Program-made: the position numbers and the translations under genes
Notes under the pieces: generated by a model
What the model was told of the DNA's origin: nothing
The model's database searches: none
The model's input: only the letters and a program-made list of their open reading frames with translations
Assembly (NCBI GenBank): GCA_023105745.1
Contig: JALGQZ010000009.1
Span: 12,262,564 to 12,326,563, forward strand
Reading direction: 5' to 3'
Source: Austropuccinia psidii
Lineage: Eukaryota; Basidiomycota; Pucciniomycetes; Pucciniales; Sphaerophragmiaceae
DNA: 64,000 nucleotides
Shown here: one piece after another, positions 36,520 to 48,960 of the stretch
Position numbering within the stretch: position 1 is the stretch's first letter
Layout: each line of letters begins with the position of its first letter

Positions 36520-38324
36520 TGTGAGCCTTAGAGGTAATTTCATATACCCAAAAGACCACAAATATGAAAAATAACATATTAATATATAAAAAATAAAATT
36601 ATTTATATTATTAAAATAAAAAATCAAAATATAAATATAAAATTATATTAAAAATCAAAAATTAATTACAATTCAAAAATAAAAAATACCTTAAATTTTG
36701 TAAGTATAAAATTACATTTATACTTGGAAAAATTAAGTAAAAATGAAATTTTAACAAAATTGTGAAAAAATAAATAAATTTGGGAAAAAGTTAAATAAAA
36801 TTAATATAACTTTTTATCCAATAAATAAATACATAAAAATTATTTCACCATTGGATTCCTCATAAAAAATCAGGTGGGGTCACCTCTGAGTGAAATTCTT
36901 GTAGCTCAACTCTAAATAAGCTTAAATTAAGTTTTTAGTACTGTCAATACAAAAGTTGAAAATCCTCAAAACCTTAATTTAATTCACACCACATGTGGTG
37001 TTAACCATCAATTTTTGTGTTAAAATTGAGGTGTTGTGTTTAGTTTAGAAGTTATGAGGAATTGAAGTATTTTCAATTGAATTCAATTGAAATGTCAAAA
37101 TGTGCGCGTGTATTACATAAGTGAGGTTTGATTTACATATGAGGTGTCAATTATTACTGTATTGTACTGTACAATTGAATTCAATTACATATGTAAATTA
37201 TAAGTATAATACATGATGAGGAATTAAAGGAAAAATAATTTGGAAAGATTAAATTTGGGGGGGGAAAAGGAACTCCAGCTCTAAGGGGGGGCTAGACCCC
37301 CGAAATCCTTGCTGACAGGCGTGGGATGTCAAAATTCACGCAAAATTTCATCACTTTTGGCCTGGAATTGAGTTACAGGGTCTGTGGACTCAATTGATGA
37401 TGAGGTTTTGATACCAACTGGGGTAGTTTTAGCTGTTGCCAAGAGGGTAAAACTACCCTTAAGATAAAACAACCATAGTAAAAACAGTTTTAACTGGTTT
37501 CTACGCCTCTTACACACATTCTGACGTGTTTTGAAGGCTCTAGGCCTGGTATTGCTATAGTAATGGCTGATTCAAGGGTCTAAAATGGCTAAAAATGGCT
37601 TAAACCAGCCTTTTTTGGTCCAAACCAGGGTTCAATGATGCCATAATTGGCTTTTCTGTTGTCAGACTTTTTTTCACGACTGACAAGAGTAAATTTTACT
37701 TTTGGAGTAAGAGAATTGATAGTTATAAAAGAATGTCTTCTTTGCCCCACTTTCCTCTTCATGTTAGAATCTTTTCCTTTTATTAATTAGTTTAAACACT
37801 GTTAAACCAATCAATCAAAGATTCCAACCACCATTTTTAAATCATTTTAATCCTTTTAACCACGTGAAAAAATCATTATAATCATTTTTACCCCTGAACC
37901 ACCCCAAAAGTGAATTAAAGCATCTTTCATCACTGTAAACCTTGTCACTTTGTTTCCAAATTCACTCTGGTCACTTTTGGGCGTGTTTTCTCTTTAATAT
38001 TCTTTTTAAAGACTTTTTTCTTTAATTAATTGCTTGCAGTTCTTTGCTCAATTAATTCCAATTGAAATTGCTCTTGAAGAAATTTCTTTTGTAGCCTTAA
38101 AATATCTCTTGTAGAGTATTTTTTGGATAAATTTTTATTGTTGGTAAAACAATAAATTTTTATATTATTGTTTTATACTAATAAAGTTATAAACAATAAA
38201 ATTGGCATTTTTTCTCTTAAAAATAACATTCCATACTATTTTTAATTGATTTTTACCTTATACAAATTTTGAGGACAGGAAAAGTACTTGATTTTCAATC
38301 AAAGTTTCATATTCACACCTTACA
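36520..38324 (+). mobile_element. Solo LTR of the B family in element D
   Basis: 1805-bp LTR of the B1/B2 type with no internal region and a perfect ACATT duplication (36515-36519, 38325-38329). It is the usual remnant after recombination between the two LTRs of a full element. It differs from the B1 and B2 LTRs at many sites (for example TAAACACTG near 37794 and a missing 22-bp block near 37880), so it comes from an older or separate subfamily. Confidence 0.95.
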
Positions 38325-40482
38325 ACATTTGTGGAGCTTGTTTGGTTCCATAGAGTGATTTCTTAAGATGCCAAACCCAATTCTCTTTGCCCTGCACCTC
38401 ATATCCTTTCACTTGTTTGACATGGACCAGTGCTTCCATTTTCCCATGAAGAAAGGCTGTCTCAATTTTGAACTGATAAGGAATATAATTGAAATTAATA
38501 ACCAGAGAAAACATGACCTTAAAAGTCTCATTTCGTCCAACTGAGGCCCAAGTTTCGTAATAGTGTAACATATGTTCTTGGTGGTTCCCTAGAACAACCC
38601 ATAGAGCTTTATGCTGATAGACTTCTCCATGTTCATTGCGTTTCCAAGTAAGTCTCCACATACCTCCGATAACCTTAGCAGGTTTATCAGGATATGGAAC
38701 AAGCTCACCGGTGTTTTGAGCTATCAGAGAGTTATACTCGGTATCCATGGCCTTTTGCCATTCAGTCCTTTTAAATGGATCAGATAGGGCTTGAGCATAA
38801 GGCACAATGTCTGCTAACATCAGTTGGTGTGAGTCGCAATCATTTCTCTTACCCAATATGATATTGTCTTGACTAATTGAGCTTGAAATATTTTTAGGTG
38901 CTTGCTTATAGTACGGCACATAATCATAGTGCTTTGACTGCTGAGCTGAAGGGATGACTTGGGAGGATTCAACGGTGGGAACAACACTCGGGCGAGTGTT
39001 TGTGAGTTTTTCTTCTTGTTTAATGACCGGCTGATTTTCTAGTGTAGGTATTTGTAACTTGACTGTCAGCGAAGAAGTGGTTGCAAGCACTCGCTGTGGT
39101 TGATTCATAGAGAGCATAGGATTGACGACTGTAGGGGTAAAGTCTTGGGATACTCTAATCTTTCCTGTCTCAAGATTTAGAAGCCGAAGTCCATCAGAAT
39201 ACTTCTCAAAAGTTAACGCCCGTGAGATTTCTCCTCTGGGTTCAATTTTTGAAGAAGGATTGGTGATTTTAGTTGTAACCTTGATTCCAAATGGCACAAG
39301 TCTATTCAGGTCGGTTTTGGGTTCTATTGAGCAATTGCGATCATGCAGAGTAGTTGTGGGTGATTTCATACCCAAATACTTGTGTGGAAGGAGATTCAAT
39401 AACAAAGAGGCATGGGACACGGCCTCATCCCAGTATGAGCTGGGTATGTTTGACTGTCCAAGCAAACATCTAACCTTGGACAGGAGTGTTTGGTTGAACC
39501 TCTCAGCGACACCATTAGTTTGAGGAGACTCAGGAGGTCCTCTCTCCAGAGAGATACCTTGAGTACTCAAGAAATTCAAGAGCGAATGAGAGTTAAACTC
39601 TCCTCCTCAATCAGTATGGAGGTAAGCAGGGGTGATGCCTAATTTGTTCTTAATCTCCCTTAAGTAAGACTTGATATATTCCTCTGCCTCCCCTTTTTCT
39701 TTCATAACATATGTTCGATTGAAGCGACTTAAATCATCAATTAAAACAAGGACATACTTGTGACCCTTACGAGTTGGAGGGTTGATATGCAGAGTATCCA
39801 TTTTGAAGAAGGGTGAATTAGAATGTGGTAACATTTTTGAATGAGGACAATTCTTAATCTTAGCTTGTTGACATACTGGGCATTTTAAAGATTCAGTGAA
39901 CGTCCCACTAACATGGCCTTCTTTAAGGAGTGCTTTTATGTATGAGTCAGATGGATGTCCGAGATTGAGATGCCAGTCTGGTGTCATTGATGGCATTACA
40001 TGGACTGAGTCAATTTGTAGTTTGGATACAAACAGATTGCCTTCTCGATGAAAGGTGTCAATGATACAATTACCGTATTTGACAATGAACAAGTTTGATT
40101 TAGATATCAGTTTCATGCCATGATCGCATAGTTGCAAAACGGATAGCAAATTGACCGGTCCACCTGGCACATAATAGACAGGGTAGATCTTGCCACCCTT
40201 AAAGTTGAATTTCCCTTGGTGAGCTACCTTTACTGGATTGGAAAACGTATTGATTTGTTTCTTGACAGGTTTTGGATCTTCTAGCAATGATAGTTGATTT
40301 ACTACTGTTCTTCCAGCACCGGAATCAAGATATATTGATCCTTGATTGCACTGTGCAGCCAGTCCATTCACTTCAAAGATGAATGCTTCAGAGTCGTATT
40401 TTGTTTTTTGGGTAAGATCCTTTGGTTCAGATGTAGCATTAACAGAGGAAAGATTGGTGGCAGACTGTAGCTTTTCAAGCAA
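38325..40482 (-). pseudogene. pol: Element D pol: protease, integrase, RT N-terminus
   Basis: Copia Pol in one frame with a TGA near 39607. Retropepsin with DSGAG (near 40320), HHCC (HLNLGHPSDS ... CPVCQQAKIK), integrase Asp in MDTLHINPP, then the stop where CGA-type codons give Arg in homologues (HTD-stop-GGEF). The integrase Glu follows (SPQTNGVAERFNQ), then a linker and the RT start (WQKAMDTEYNSL, ALWVVLGNHQEH, FHGKMEAL), up to the solo LTR. The N-terminal Pol overlaps gag in another frame. Its Gln/Lys-rich start is coding-like back to about 40570, so a frameshift in an A-run near 40580 joins it to Gag, either mutational or programmed. Confidence 0.9.
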
Positions 40483-41237
40483 TTTTTCAATTTTTTCAAA
40501 TCGTTTGTTGGTTTCTTGCTCGTGATTCTTTTGATTAGTGCCTTGATTTGTATTTTTCTTTTCTTCTTGTCCTTGAACACTTTTTTCTTCAAATTGCTAC
40601 CTTCCGGCTGATATTTATTTTTGGGCTTTGTTGAATTAGCTTGCTTGTTGTTATCAAACATTAAAGCATGGTCATAGGATGATTGGCGACAGGAGTGTTC
40701 TATAGCCACTCTATTGGTTATGGTATTCAAATCCAAAGGCTTGATATCATACAGGGTCTGACACAAACTACTAATTTCTCTATTGTTATCCAGGCTTTGG
40801 AGGAAGAAAGCCGCTGCCATGCTTGATGACAAATTTATACTAAAAGTTGAGTCTGCCAATATTGATAAGTAGCTAGCATGGACTTTGTGAAATTCATCTA
40901 CATTTTTTTCAAGAGATGAACCAGGTTCAAACTTTAGATTGACAAGTTTTTGTAGTGTTCTACAAATAACTACTATCGAGTTCTTCCCACAGCAGCTTCC
41001 GAGACTTGTCCAACAGTCGTAGAACGAAGACTTGTTGTTTAATAATACTCCCTCAAATTCAGTACTTACACTAGACCATAGTAGTGTAAGAGCTCCACTG
41101 TTCTTCTTTTTGAAGTTGATAGTCTTTTTAGTGTCTTCAGATGGACAATCAAAAAGATCTTCCATTCCTTTACTGATCAGAAGGTTTTTGAATTGGCAGC
41201 TCCACTGAACCCAGTTGGTCCGTGTGAGCTTAGCCAT
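40368..41237 (-). pseudogene. gag: Element D copia Gag
   Basis: 289-codon ORF (MAKLTRTNWVQWSCQFKN). UBN2-type copia Gag: W-Q-rich start, then ALTLLWSSVSTEFEG, a helical middle and a Lys-rich tail. The frame is open upstream of this ATG (SSWEEEVIKAK), so an earlier start or spliced exon is possible. No CCHC knuckle is seen; the Lys-rich end beyond about 40580 reads as the wrong frame relative to Pol. Called a pseudogene because the element is broken downstream. Confidence 0.8.
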
Positions 41238-41374
41238 CTTTGCTTTGATGACTTCCTCCTCCCAAGAGGAATCTTTGAGATTTGATGGAGTGTCGGGAAT
41301 TTTCCTAAAGAAACTAGTATTCTAACTCTGGCTTAATTATATTCTAGACAATTATCAACTAACTCTTGCTACCA

Positions 41375-41910
41375 TGCAATCAGAAGTTATTAATTAAGCT
41401 CTAATTGATATGATAATAATTAAACCAGTAGTTAATAATACTGATGAGACAATAAGTAAGTATACATCAAATTAAGTATAGCTTAGTATATATCAATTAC
41501 CTGATAGTCCTCTATAAATATGACGTATCACAGCAATACAGCCAGTAAAATAGTTTTACTTGATACTCTGCTTGTAGAATAGTATCAATAGTCAGTCATA
41601 AGGGATGTGAGTACAGTGGCGTGATAGAAAATTACCTATACTCCTCCACAACAATGCGTACGATTACCAAGTTTGATAAGTATAGTAGTAAAGTAATAAA
41701 TATATTAAATTTTGATTGAGTGAAGAGGAATAACTAGAACAGGAAACCTCAATTTATCTCTTTGACAAACCCAACGAGTAGTCATCACATTTACCCCATT
41801 GATTTGTGATCAATGGTTTTCGAATCTAATAACCACTCTAAGATAATAACCTGATAACAAAAGAGAAAAACAGCAATTCGTTGCCAAGATGAGTTTCTAA
41901 ATTCATGACA
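41375..41910 (-). repeat. Element D 5' LTR
   Basis: 536 bp matching 34917-35452. On the minus strand it is followed by TGGTAGCAAGAGTTAG, starting with TGG as expected for a primer-binding site. It resembles the 3' end of an initiator-Met-type tRNA complement (inference). Confidence 0.93.
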
Positions 41911-42085
41911 AATATAAAATATGAAAATATAGGAATGAATTTCTTGTTTATGCATTTATTTATTTATATTCACTATTTCGTTTTATTTTAGCTCAATTTA
42001 CTGAGGAACTTCTCACAAAAAAAATATAAAAAAAAGGAAGAAACATAAAATAACAAAATAATTAAAAAAAACAAAACGATAAAAA

Positions 42086-44212
42086 GCCCTCAGCAAGTCT
42101 TTAAACTGCTTTTGTTTTTTGTTATTTCTAAAGGATAATTCTTTCTTATTAGATTTTAGTTCTGTCTAGCTACTAATAATTTGTTTATTTTTTATGCTAC
42201 AGGGTATACAAAACATTAATGTCCTCAGAAAGACATTAAACTTCTGGTTTCTTATGTCATTTTACTTAACTGAAACTAATTCTTTACTTTTTACAGAGCT
42301 CCAAGAAGAAAAAATAACAAAAAAATGTCCTCAGCAAGACATTAAACTTCTGGTTTCTGCTTTTATTTTCATCTTGTGGCTGTTTATTTTACTTAACTGG
42401 AAATAATTCTTTACTTTTTACAGAGCTCTAAAAAAAAAAGTCCTCAGCAAGACATTAAACTGCTGGTTTCGGCTTTCATTTTTTACCTTCTGGCTGTTTA
42501 TTTCACTTAAAATGATTTTATATTTTTTTACAGGGATTTACAATAATTCAATTGAACAAAAGAGCCTTCAGAATGGCTTTAAACTTCTGGTTTTTTCTTA
42601 TTTATTTGACTTCATTTAGTTTATTGATTTATGCTACAGGGCTACAAATGAAAATTCCTTGAGCAAGGCATTAAACTGCTCAAATTTTATTTTTTATGTT
42701 TTTTTTACTGATTTTCCCTTTAGTTTAATAATTAGAGGAAATAATGAATAAAAAAGCCCTCAGCATGGCTTGAAAATGCTTGATTTTATTCATTATTTTA
42801 TTCTTGTTTCCTTTATCAATGCTAACATTATTTTTCTATTTTTGATACAGGAATATTTCAAAACAAAACAAAAATAGTGTATATCTATATATACATTTAA
42901 TGACTTAAGAAGGTTGAAATAAAAATTAAAAAATTCTCAGAAAGACTTAAAACTGCTTATTTCACTTTTGTTTCACTTTACAATATAATAACTGATCTTG
43001 TTTTATTTCACTATAGTTTTATTGACAACTATTTTCAGCTTTGACTATAGGGGATATAAGCAACAACGCTATAAAGGACAATGCAGAGCCCGCAGTATGG
43101 CTATAAACTGCTTATTTTATTTTATTCTTTATTCTTACTTTTTTTTGGATATTAAATTAAACTGATATATTTCATTTTTGATAGGCTAAAGGGCTATGAA
43201 TAATAAGATCCCTCAGTATGGCTTTAAACTGCTGGTTTTCTTATTTATCTTACTTAATTCAGCTTATTAATTGTTATTATTTTTATGCTGCAGGGCTAAA
43301 AACAATAAAAATCCCTAAGCATGGCTATAACCTGCTTAATTTCATTTATTATCATGATTAAATTAGCTGACTTATCATGTTTGTATATGAATAAACAGGG
43401 CTTTGAAAAGAAAAAATCCCTAAGCATGGCTTCAAAGTGCTCAATTTCATTTCTTATCAAACCCTTATTTTACTGAAAATTTCTTATTTTTTTTTCTACA
43501 GTTTTCTTTTAAATAATATATATATATATATAACTAAAGAAAGATTAATATACAACATAATTTTTCATGAATCAATATATATATAATAACAAAAAACATA
43601 ATCAATATATATAACAGAATGAGGGAGGAAAAAAGTAAAAAAACCCTCAGGATACAAAAAAAATAGCAAATAAGTCCTCAGCAAGACTTGAAACTGCTTA
43701 TTTCTCTTTTGCTTCATTTTTCAATATAATAACTGATCTTGTTTTATTTGATTATAATTTTGTTGACAACTATTTTAAATTTTTACTATAGGGGATATAA
43801 GCAACAAATAATCCCTAAGCAAGGCTTTAAACTGCTGTTTTTTTATATGCTTATCTTTTTATGTTTACAATAAATTATACTGACATATTTGATTTTGAAT
43901 TATACAGGTATTTGTCATTAAAAAAACAATTATCTGATTTTATGAGTTTTTTTAAAAAAAAAATTGAGCATGAGTCCTAAATAAGACTATAAACTGTTTA
44001 ATTCAATTTACAACTTGGCTTTGAAGATAAATCAAAACCAAAATTATCAACAAGGAATCAAGTAATTATCAAGAAAAACAAGTTTATGGTCCTTGGAAAG
44101 ACCATAAACTGCCCCTTCAAATATCAAGAAATACCTCAAAATATTAACAAGAAATCAAGAAAATATCAACAAAAGACCTGAAGTCCTAGGCAAGACTATA
44201 AACTACCTAAGG
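42086..44212 (+). repeat. Array of ~17 pseudoknot-like 30-nt motifs
   Basis: Starts near 42086, 42221, 42327, 42440, 42563, 42655, 42756, 42933, 43087, 43209, 43311, 43417, 43673, 43811, 43973, 44089 and 44182; spacing mostly 92-177 nt. Stem 1 arms: AATGTC/GACATT, AAGCC/GGCTT, AAGTC/GACTT, ATGGTC/GACCAT in different units. Stem 2 starts in the loop of stem 1 and pairs downstream: CAGCA/TGCTG, CAGAA/TTCTG, TTGAGCA/TGCTCAA, TAAGCA/TGCTTA, TAGG/CCTA. Arms change together while the TAAAC between them is constant. Most units follow a T-rich tract ending in CAG or TAG plus GG. No ORF spans the array. Confidence 0.7.
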
Positions 44213-44856
44213 TTTCATTTCTTAATTTCTAATTTTATTTCATTATAAACAAGAATTAGAAAGATTTACTGACTCAAAATTTTTGAACTTATTTTTTATT
44301 TTTTATTTTTCTTATTTTATTTCAAATTCAATTATTTTTTATAAAAATGAGGGTCATATCCCATTCATGAGCTCAAGAATATTTTATTTATCATCTTCAT
44401 TATACCTTACCTACTATTACAACAAGAGCCATTAAATTGGCTTAATTTTTCAACTCAATAATAGTAATAATGGTAATAATAATAATAAACTCTAAATCAA
44501 GTAATTCTGTTGAAATGATTGATATATTTAAAATATTTCTTCAATTACAAGAAAGTGATTGGAACTTGTTTGAAAAGAAGAAGTATTTTTTCCATGAAGG
44601 CATTACTTGAACTCTGAAGGAGTTATTTATATTAAAAACTCATAAATTGATGACATAATTTTGGGGATCTACATATTAATAACACCTCAATGTGCTGTCT
44701 ATTCCAAATGGAATTGAAAAAGCCCCCCAAAAAGCAAACAAGAGTTTTTTTAAATTGTACAAATTTTTGATTTCACTGTTTATATTTTTAACAACTCAAA
44801 TTCATTTATGGGTAACAGAAAATCTGAACCATAAAGGGGATGGACTTGAAATAAAG
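44213..44856. other. AT-rich stretch, no gene seen
   Basis: Between the array and the chimeric LTR. Short TAA repeats near 44460-44490; otherwise unremarkable. Confidence 0.6.
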
Positions 44857-46802
44857 TGTGAGCCTTAGAGGTAATTTCATATACCCAAAAGACCACAAAT
44901 ATAAAAAATAACATATTAATATAAATAAAATAAATTTATTTATATTATTAAAATAAAAAGAAAAAATATAAATATAAAATTATATTAAAAATAAAAAATT
45001 AATTATAATTTAAAAATAAACTTACTTTAAATTTTGTAAATATAAAATTACATTTATACTTGAAAAATTTAATAAATTTATTTATATTATTAAAATAAAA
45101 AGAAAAAATATAAATATAAAATTATATTAAAAATAAAAAATTAATTATAATTTAAAAATAAAATTACTTTAAATTTTGTAAATATAAAATTACATTTATA
45201 CTTGAAAAATTTAAGTAAAAATGAAATTTTAACAAAATTGTGAAAAATTAAATAAATTTGGAAAAAAGTTAAATAAAATTTATTATAGCTTTTTATCCAA
45301 TAAAGAAACATATAAATTTTATTTCACCATTGGATTCCTCATAAAAAATCAGGTGGGGTCACCTCTGAGTGAAATTTTTGTAACTCAACTCTAAATAAGT
45401 TTAAATTAAGTTTTTAGTATTTTCAATACAAAAGTTGAAAATCCTAAAAACCTTAATTTAATTCACACCACATGTGGTGTTAACCATCAATTTTTGTGTT
45501 AAAATTGAGGTGTTGTGTTTAGTTTAGAAGTTATGAGGAATTGAAGTATTTTCAATTGAATTCAATTGAAATGTCAAAATGTGCGCGTGTATTACATAAG
45601 TGAACTTTGATTTACATATGAGGTGTCAATTATTACTGTATTGTACTGTACAATTGAATTGAATTACATATGTAGATTATAAGTATAATACATGATGAGG
45701 AATTAAAGGAAAAATAAATTGGAAAGATTAAATTTGGGGGGGAAAAGGAACTCCAGCTCTAAGGGGGAGCTAGACCCCCAAAATCCTTGCTGACAGGCGT
45801 GGGATGTTAAAATTCACGCAAAAGTTCATCACTTTTGGCCTGGAATTGAGTTACAGGGTCTGTGAACTCAATTGATGATGAGGTTTTGATACCAACTGGG
45901 GTAGTTTTAGCTGTTGCCAAGAGGGTAAAACTACCCTTAAGATAAAACAATCATAGTAAAAACAGTTTTAACTGGTTTCTACGCCTCTGACACACATTCT
46001 GACGTGTTTTGAAGGCTCTAGGCCTGGTATTGCTATAGTAATGGCTGATTCAAGGGTCTAAAATGGCTAAAAATGGCTTAAACCAGCCTTTTTTGGTCCA
46101 AACCAGGGTTCAATGATGCCATAATTGGCTTTTCTGTTGTCAGACTTCTTTTCACGACTGACAAGAGTAAATTTTACTTTTGGAGTAAGAGAATTGATAG
46201 TTATAAAAGAATGTCTTCTTTGCCCCACTTTCCTCTTCATGTTAGAATCTTTTCCTTTTATTAATTAGTTTAAACACTGTTAAACCAATCAATCAAAGAT
46301 TCCAACCACCATTTTTAAATCATTTTAATCCTTTTAACCACGTGAAAAAATCATTATAATCATTTTTACCCCTGAACCACCCCAAAAGTGAATTAAAGCA
46401 TCTTTCATCACTGTAAACCTTGTCACTTTGTTTCCAAATTCACTCTGGTCACTTTTGGGCGTGTTTTCTCTTTAATATTCTTTTTAAAGACTTTTTTCTT
46501 TAATTAATTGCTTGCAGTTCTTTGCTCAATTAATTCCAATTGAAATTGCTCTTGAAGAAATTTCTTTTGTAGCCTTAAAATATCTCTTGTAGAGTATTTT
46601 TTGGATAAATTTTTATTGTTGGTAAAACAATAAATTTTTATATTATTGTTTTATACTAATAAAGTTATAAACAATAAAATTGGCATTTTTTCTCTTAAAA
46701 ATAACATTCCATACTATTTTTAATTGATTTTTACCTTATACAAATTTTGAGGACAGGAAAAGTACTTGATTTTCAATCAAAGTTTCATATTCACACCTTA
46801 CA
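44857..46802 (+). mobile_element. Chimeric B-family LTR between the duplicated blocks
   Basis: 1946-bp LTR with mismatched flanks: TAAAG on the left (as at the left of B2) and ACATT on the right (as at the right of the solo LTR). Diagnostic bases follow the B2 5' LTR up to 45989 (CTCTGACAC) and the solo LTR from 46051 (GATTCAAGG, TAAACACTG, loss of the 22-bp block). The junction thus lies within about 60 bp. It is a recombinant LTR, not an independent insertion. Confidence 0.9.
44929..45212 (+). repeat. 142-bp tandem duplication inside the chimeric LTR
   Basis: 44929-45070 is repeated at 45071-45212 with about one difference. It is absent from the other B-family LTRs here, so it arose in this copy. 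Confidence 0.88.
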
Positions 46803-46807
46803 ACATT

Positions 46808-48960
46808 TGTGGAGCTTGTTTGGTTCCATAGAGTGATTTCTTAAGATGCCAAACCCAATTCTCTTTGCCCTGCACCTCATATCCTTTCACTTGTTTGACA
46901 TGGACCAGTGCTTCCATTTTCCCATGAAGAAAGGCTGTCTCAATTTTGAACTGATAAGGAATATAATTGAAATTAATAACCAGAGAAAACATGACCTTAA
47001 AAGTCTCATTTCGTCCAACTGAGGCCCAAGTTTCGTAATAGTGTAACATATGTTCTTGGTGGTTCCCTAGAACAACCCATAGAGCTTTATGCTGATAGAC
47101 TTCTCCATGTTCATTGCGTTTCCAAGTAAGTCTCCACATACCTCCGATAACCTTAGCAGGTTTATCAGGATATGGAACAAGCTCACCGGTGTTTTGAGCT
47201 ATCAGAGAGTTATACTCGGTATCCATGGCCTTTTGCCATTCAGTCCTTTTAAATGGATCAGATAGGGCTTGAGCATAAGGCACAATGTCTGCTAACATCA
47301 GTTGGTGTGAGTCGCAATCATTTCTCTTACCCAATATGATATTGTCTTGACTAATTGAGCTTGAAATATTTTTAGGTGCTTGCTTATAGTACGGCACATA
47401 ATCATAGTGCTTTGACTGCTGAGCTGAAGGGATGACTTGGGAGGATTCAACGGTGGGAACAACACTCGGGCGAGTGTTTGTGAGTTTTTCTTCTTGTTTA
47501 ATGACCGGCTGATTTTCTAGTGTAGGTATTTGTAACTTGACTGTCAGCGAAGAAGTGGTTGCAAGCACTCGCTGTGGTTGATTCATAGAGAGCATAGGAT
47601 TGACGACTGTAGGGGTAAAGTCTTGGGATACTCTAATCTTTCCTGTCTCAAGATTTAGAAGCCGAAGTCCATCAGAATACTTCTCAAAAGTTAACGCCCG
47701 TGAGATTTCTCCTCTGGGTTCAATTTTTGAAGAAGGATTGGTGATTTTAGTTGTAACCTTGATTCCAAATGGCACAAGTCTATTCAGGTCGGTTTTGGGT
47801 TCTATTGAGCAATTGCGATCATGCAGAGTAGTTGTGGGTGATTTCATACCCAAATACTTGTGTGGAAGGAGATTCAATAACAAAGAGGCATGGGACACGG
47901 CCTCATCCCAGTATGAGCTGGGTATGTTTGACTGTCCAAGCAAACATCTAACCTTGGACAGGAGTGTTTGGTTGAACCTCTCAGCGACACCATTAGTTTG
48001 AGGAGACTCAGGAGGTCCTCTCTCCAGAGAGATACCTTGAGTACTCAAGAAATTCAAGAGCGAATGAGAGTTAAACTCTCCTCCTCAATCAGTATGGAGG
48101 TAAGCAGGGGTGATGCCTAATTTGTTCTTAATCTCCCTTAAGTAAGACTTGATATATTCCTCTGCCTCCCCTTTTTCTTTCATAACATATGTTCGATTGA
48201 AGCGACTTAAATCATCAATTAAAACAAGGACATACTTGTGACCCTTACGAGTTGGAGGGTTGATATGCAGAGTATCCATTTTGAAGAAGGGTGAATTAGA
48301 ATGTGGTAACATTTTTGAATGAGGACAATTCTTAATCTTAGCTTGTTGACATACTGGGCATTTTAAAGATTCAGTGAACGTCCCACTAACATGGCCTTCT
48401 TTAAGGAGTGCTTTTATGTATGAGTCAGATGGATGTCCGAGATTGAGATGCCAGTCTGGTGTCATTGATGGCATTACATGGACTGAGTCAATTTGTAGTT
48501 TGGATACAAACAGATTGCCTTCTCGATGAAAGGTGTCAATGATACAATTACCGTATTTGACAATGAACAAGTTTGATTTAGATATCAGTTTCATGCCATG
48601 ATCGCATAGTTGCAAAACGGATAGCAAATTGACCGGTCCACCTGGCACATAATAGACAGGGTAGATCTTGCCACCCTTAAAGTTGAATTTCCCTTGGTGA
48701 GCTACCTTTACTGGATTGGAAAACGTATTGATTTGTTTCTTGACAGGTTTTGGATCTTCTAGCAATGATAGTTGATTTACTACTGTTCTTCCAGCACCGG
48801 AATCAAGATATATTGATCCTTGATTGCACTGTGCAGCCAGTCCATTCACTTCAAAGATGAATGCTTCAGAGTCGGATTTTGTTTTTTGGGTAAGATCCTT
48901 TGGTTCAGATGTAGCATTAACAGAGGAAAGATTGGTGGCAGACTGTAGCTTTTCAAGCAA
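46808..48960 (-). pseudogene. pol: Partial D copy: pol fragment
   Basis: Same as 38330-40482: protease DSGAG, HHCC, integrase with TGA near 48085, RT start. One amino-acid difference near its N-terminus (codon at 48875, Ser where the left copy has Tyr). Confidence 0.9.

Larger units (their letters stand above)
34917..41910 (-). mobile_element. Element D: Ty1/copia retrotransposon
   Basis: Minus-strand copia element. 5' LTR 41910-41375, gag 41237-40368, pol in pieces, 3' LTR 35452-34917; both LTRs are 536 bp. AATAT target duplication at 34912-34916 and 41911-41915. A B-family solo LTR sits in its RT gene at 36520-38324. Two stops and one frame change break the coding region. The part from 38325 rightward is duplicated at 46803-50388. 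Confidence 0.95.
38325..44856. repeat. Segmental duplication, left copy (6532 bp)
   Basis: Matches 46803-53334 base for base except at about five sites noted by eye (40397, 41367, about 42520, 43231, 44464), roughly 0.1%. It covers the 5' two thirds of element D and the pseudoknot-like array. Confidence 0.95.

Noticed and set aside
42194..42406. 70-codon ORF in the array (also 50672-50884)
   Set aside because: It crosses two motif units and their splice-like tracts, begins in a T-rich tract and shows no protein-like conservation between units.
42086..44212. CRISPR-like spaced repeat array
   Set aside because: The motif varies between units, the spacing is irregular (92-256 nt), the spacers are AT-rich and not unique protospacer-like, and the setting is eukaryotic with no cas genes.
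44857..46802. Independent solo-LTR insertion
   Set aside because: Its flanks do not match (TAAAG against ACATT), and its sequence switches type in the middle, so recombination explains it better.
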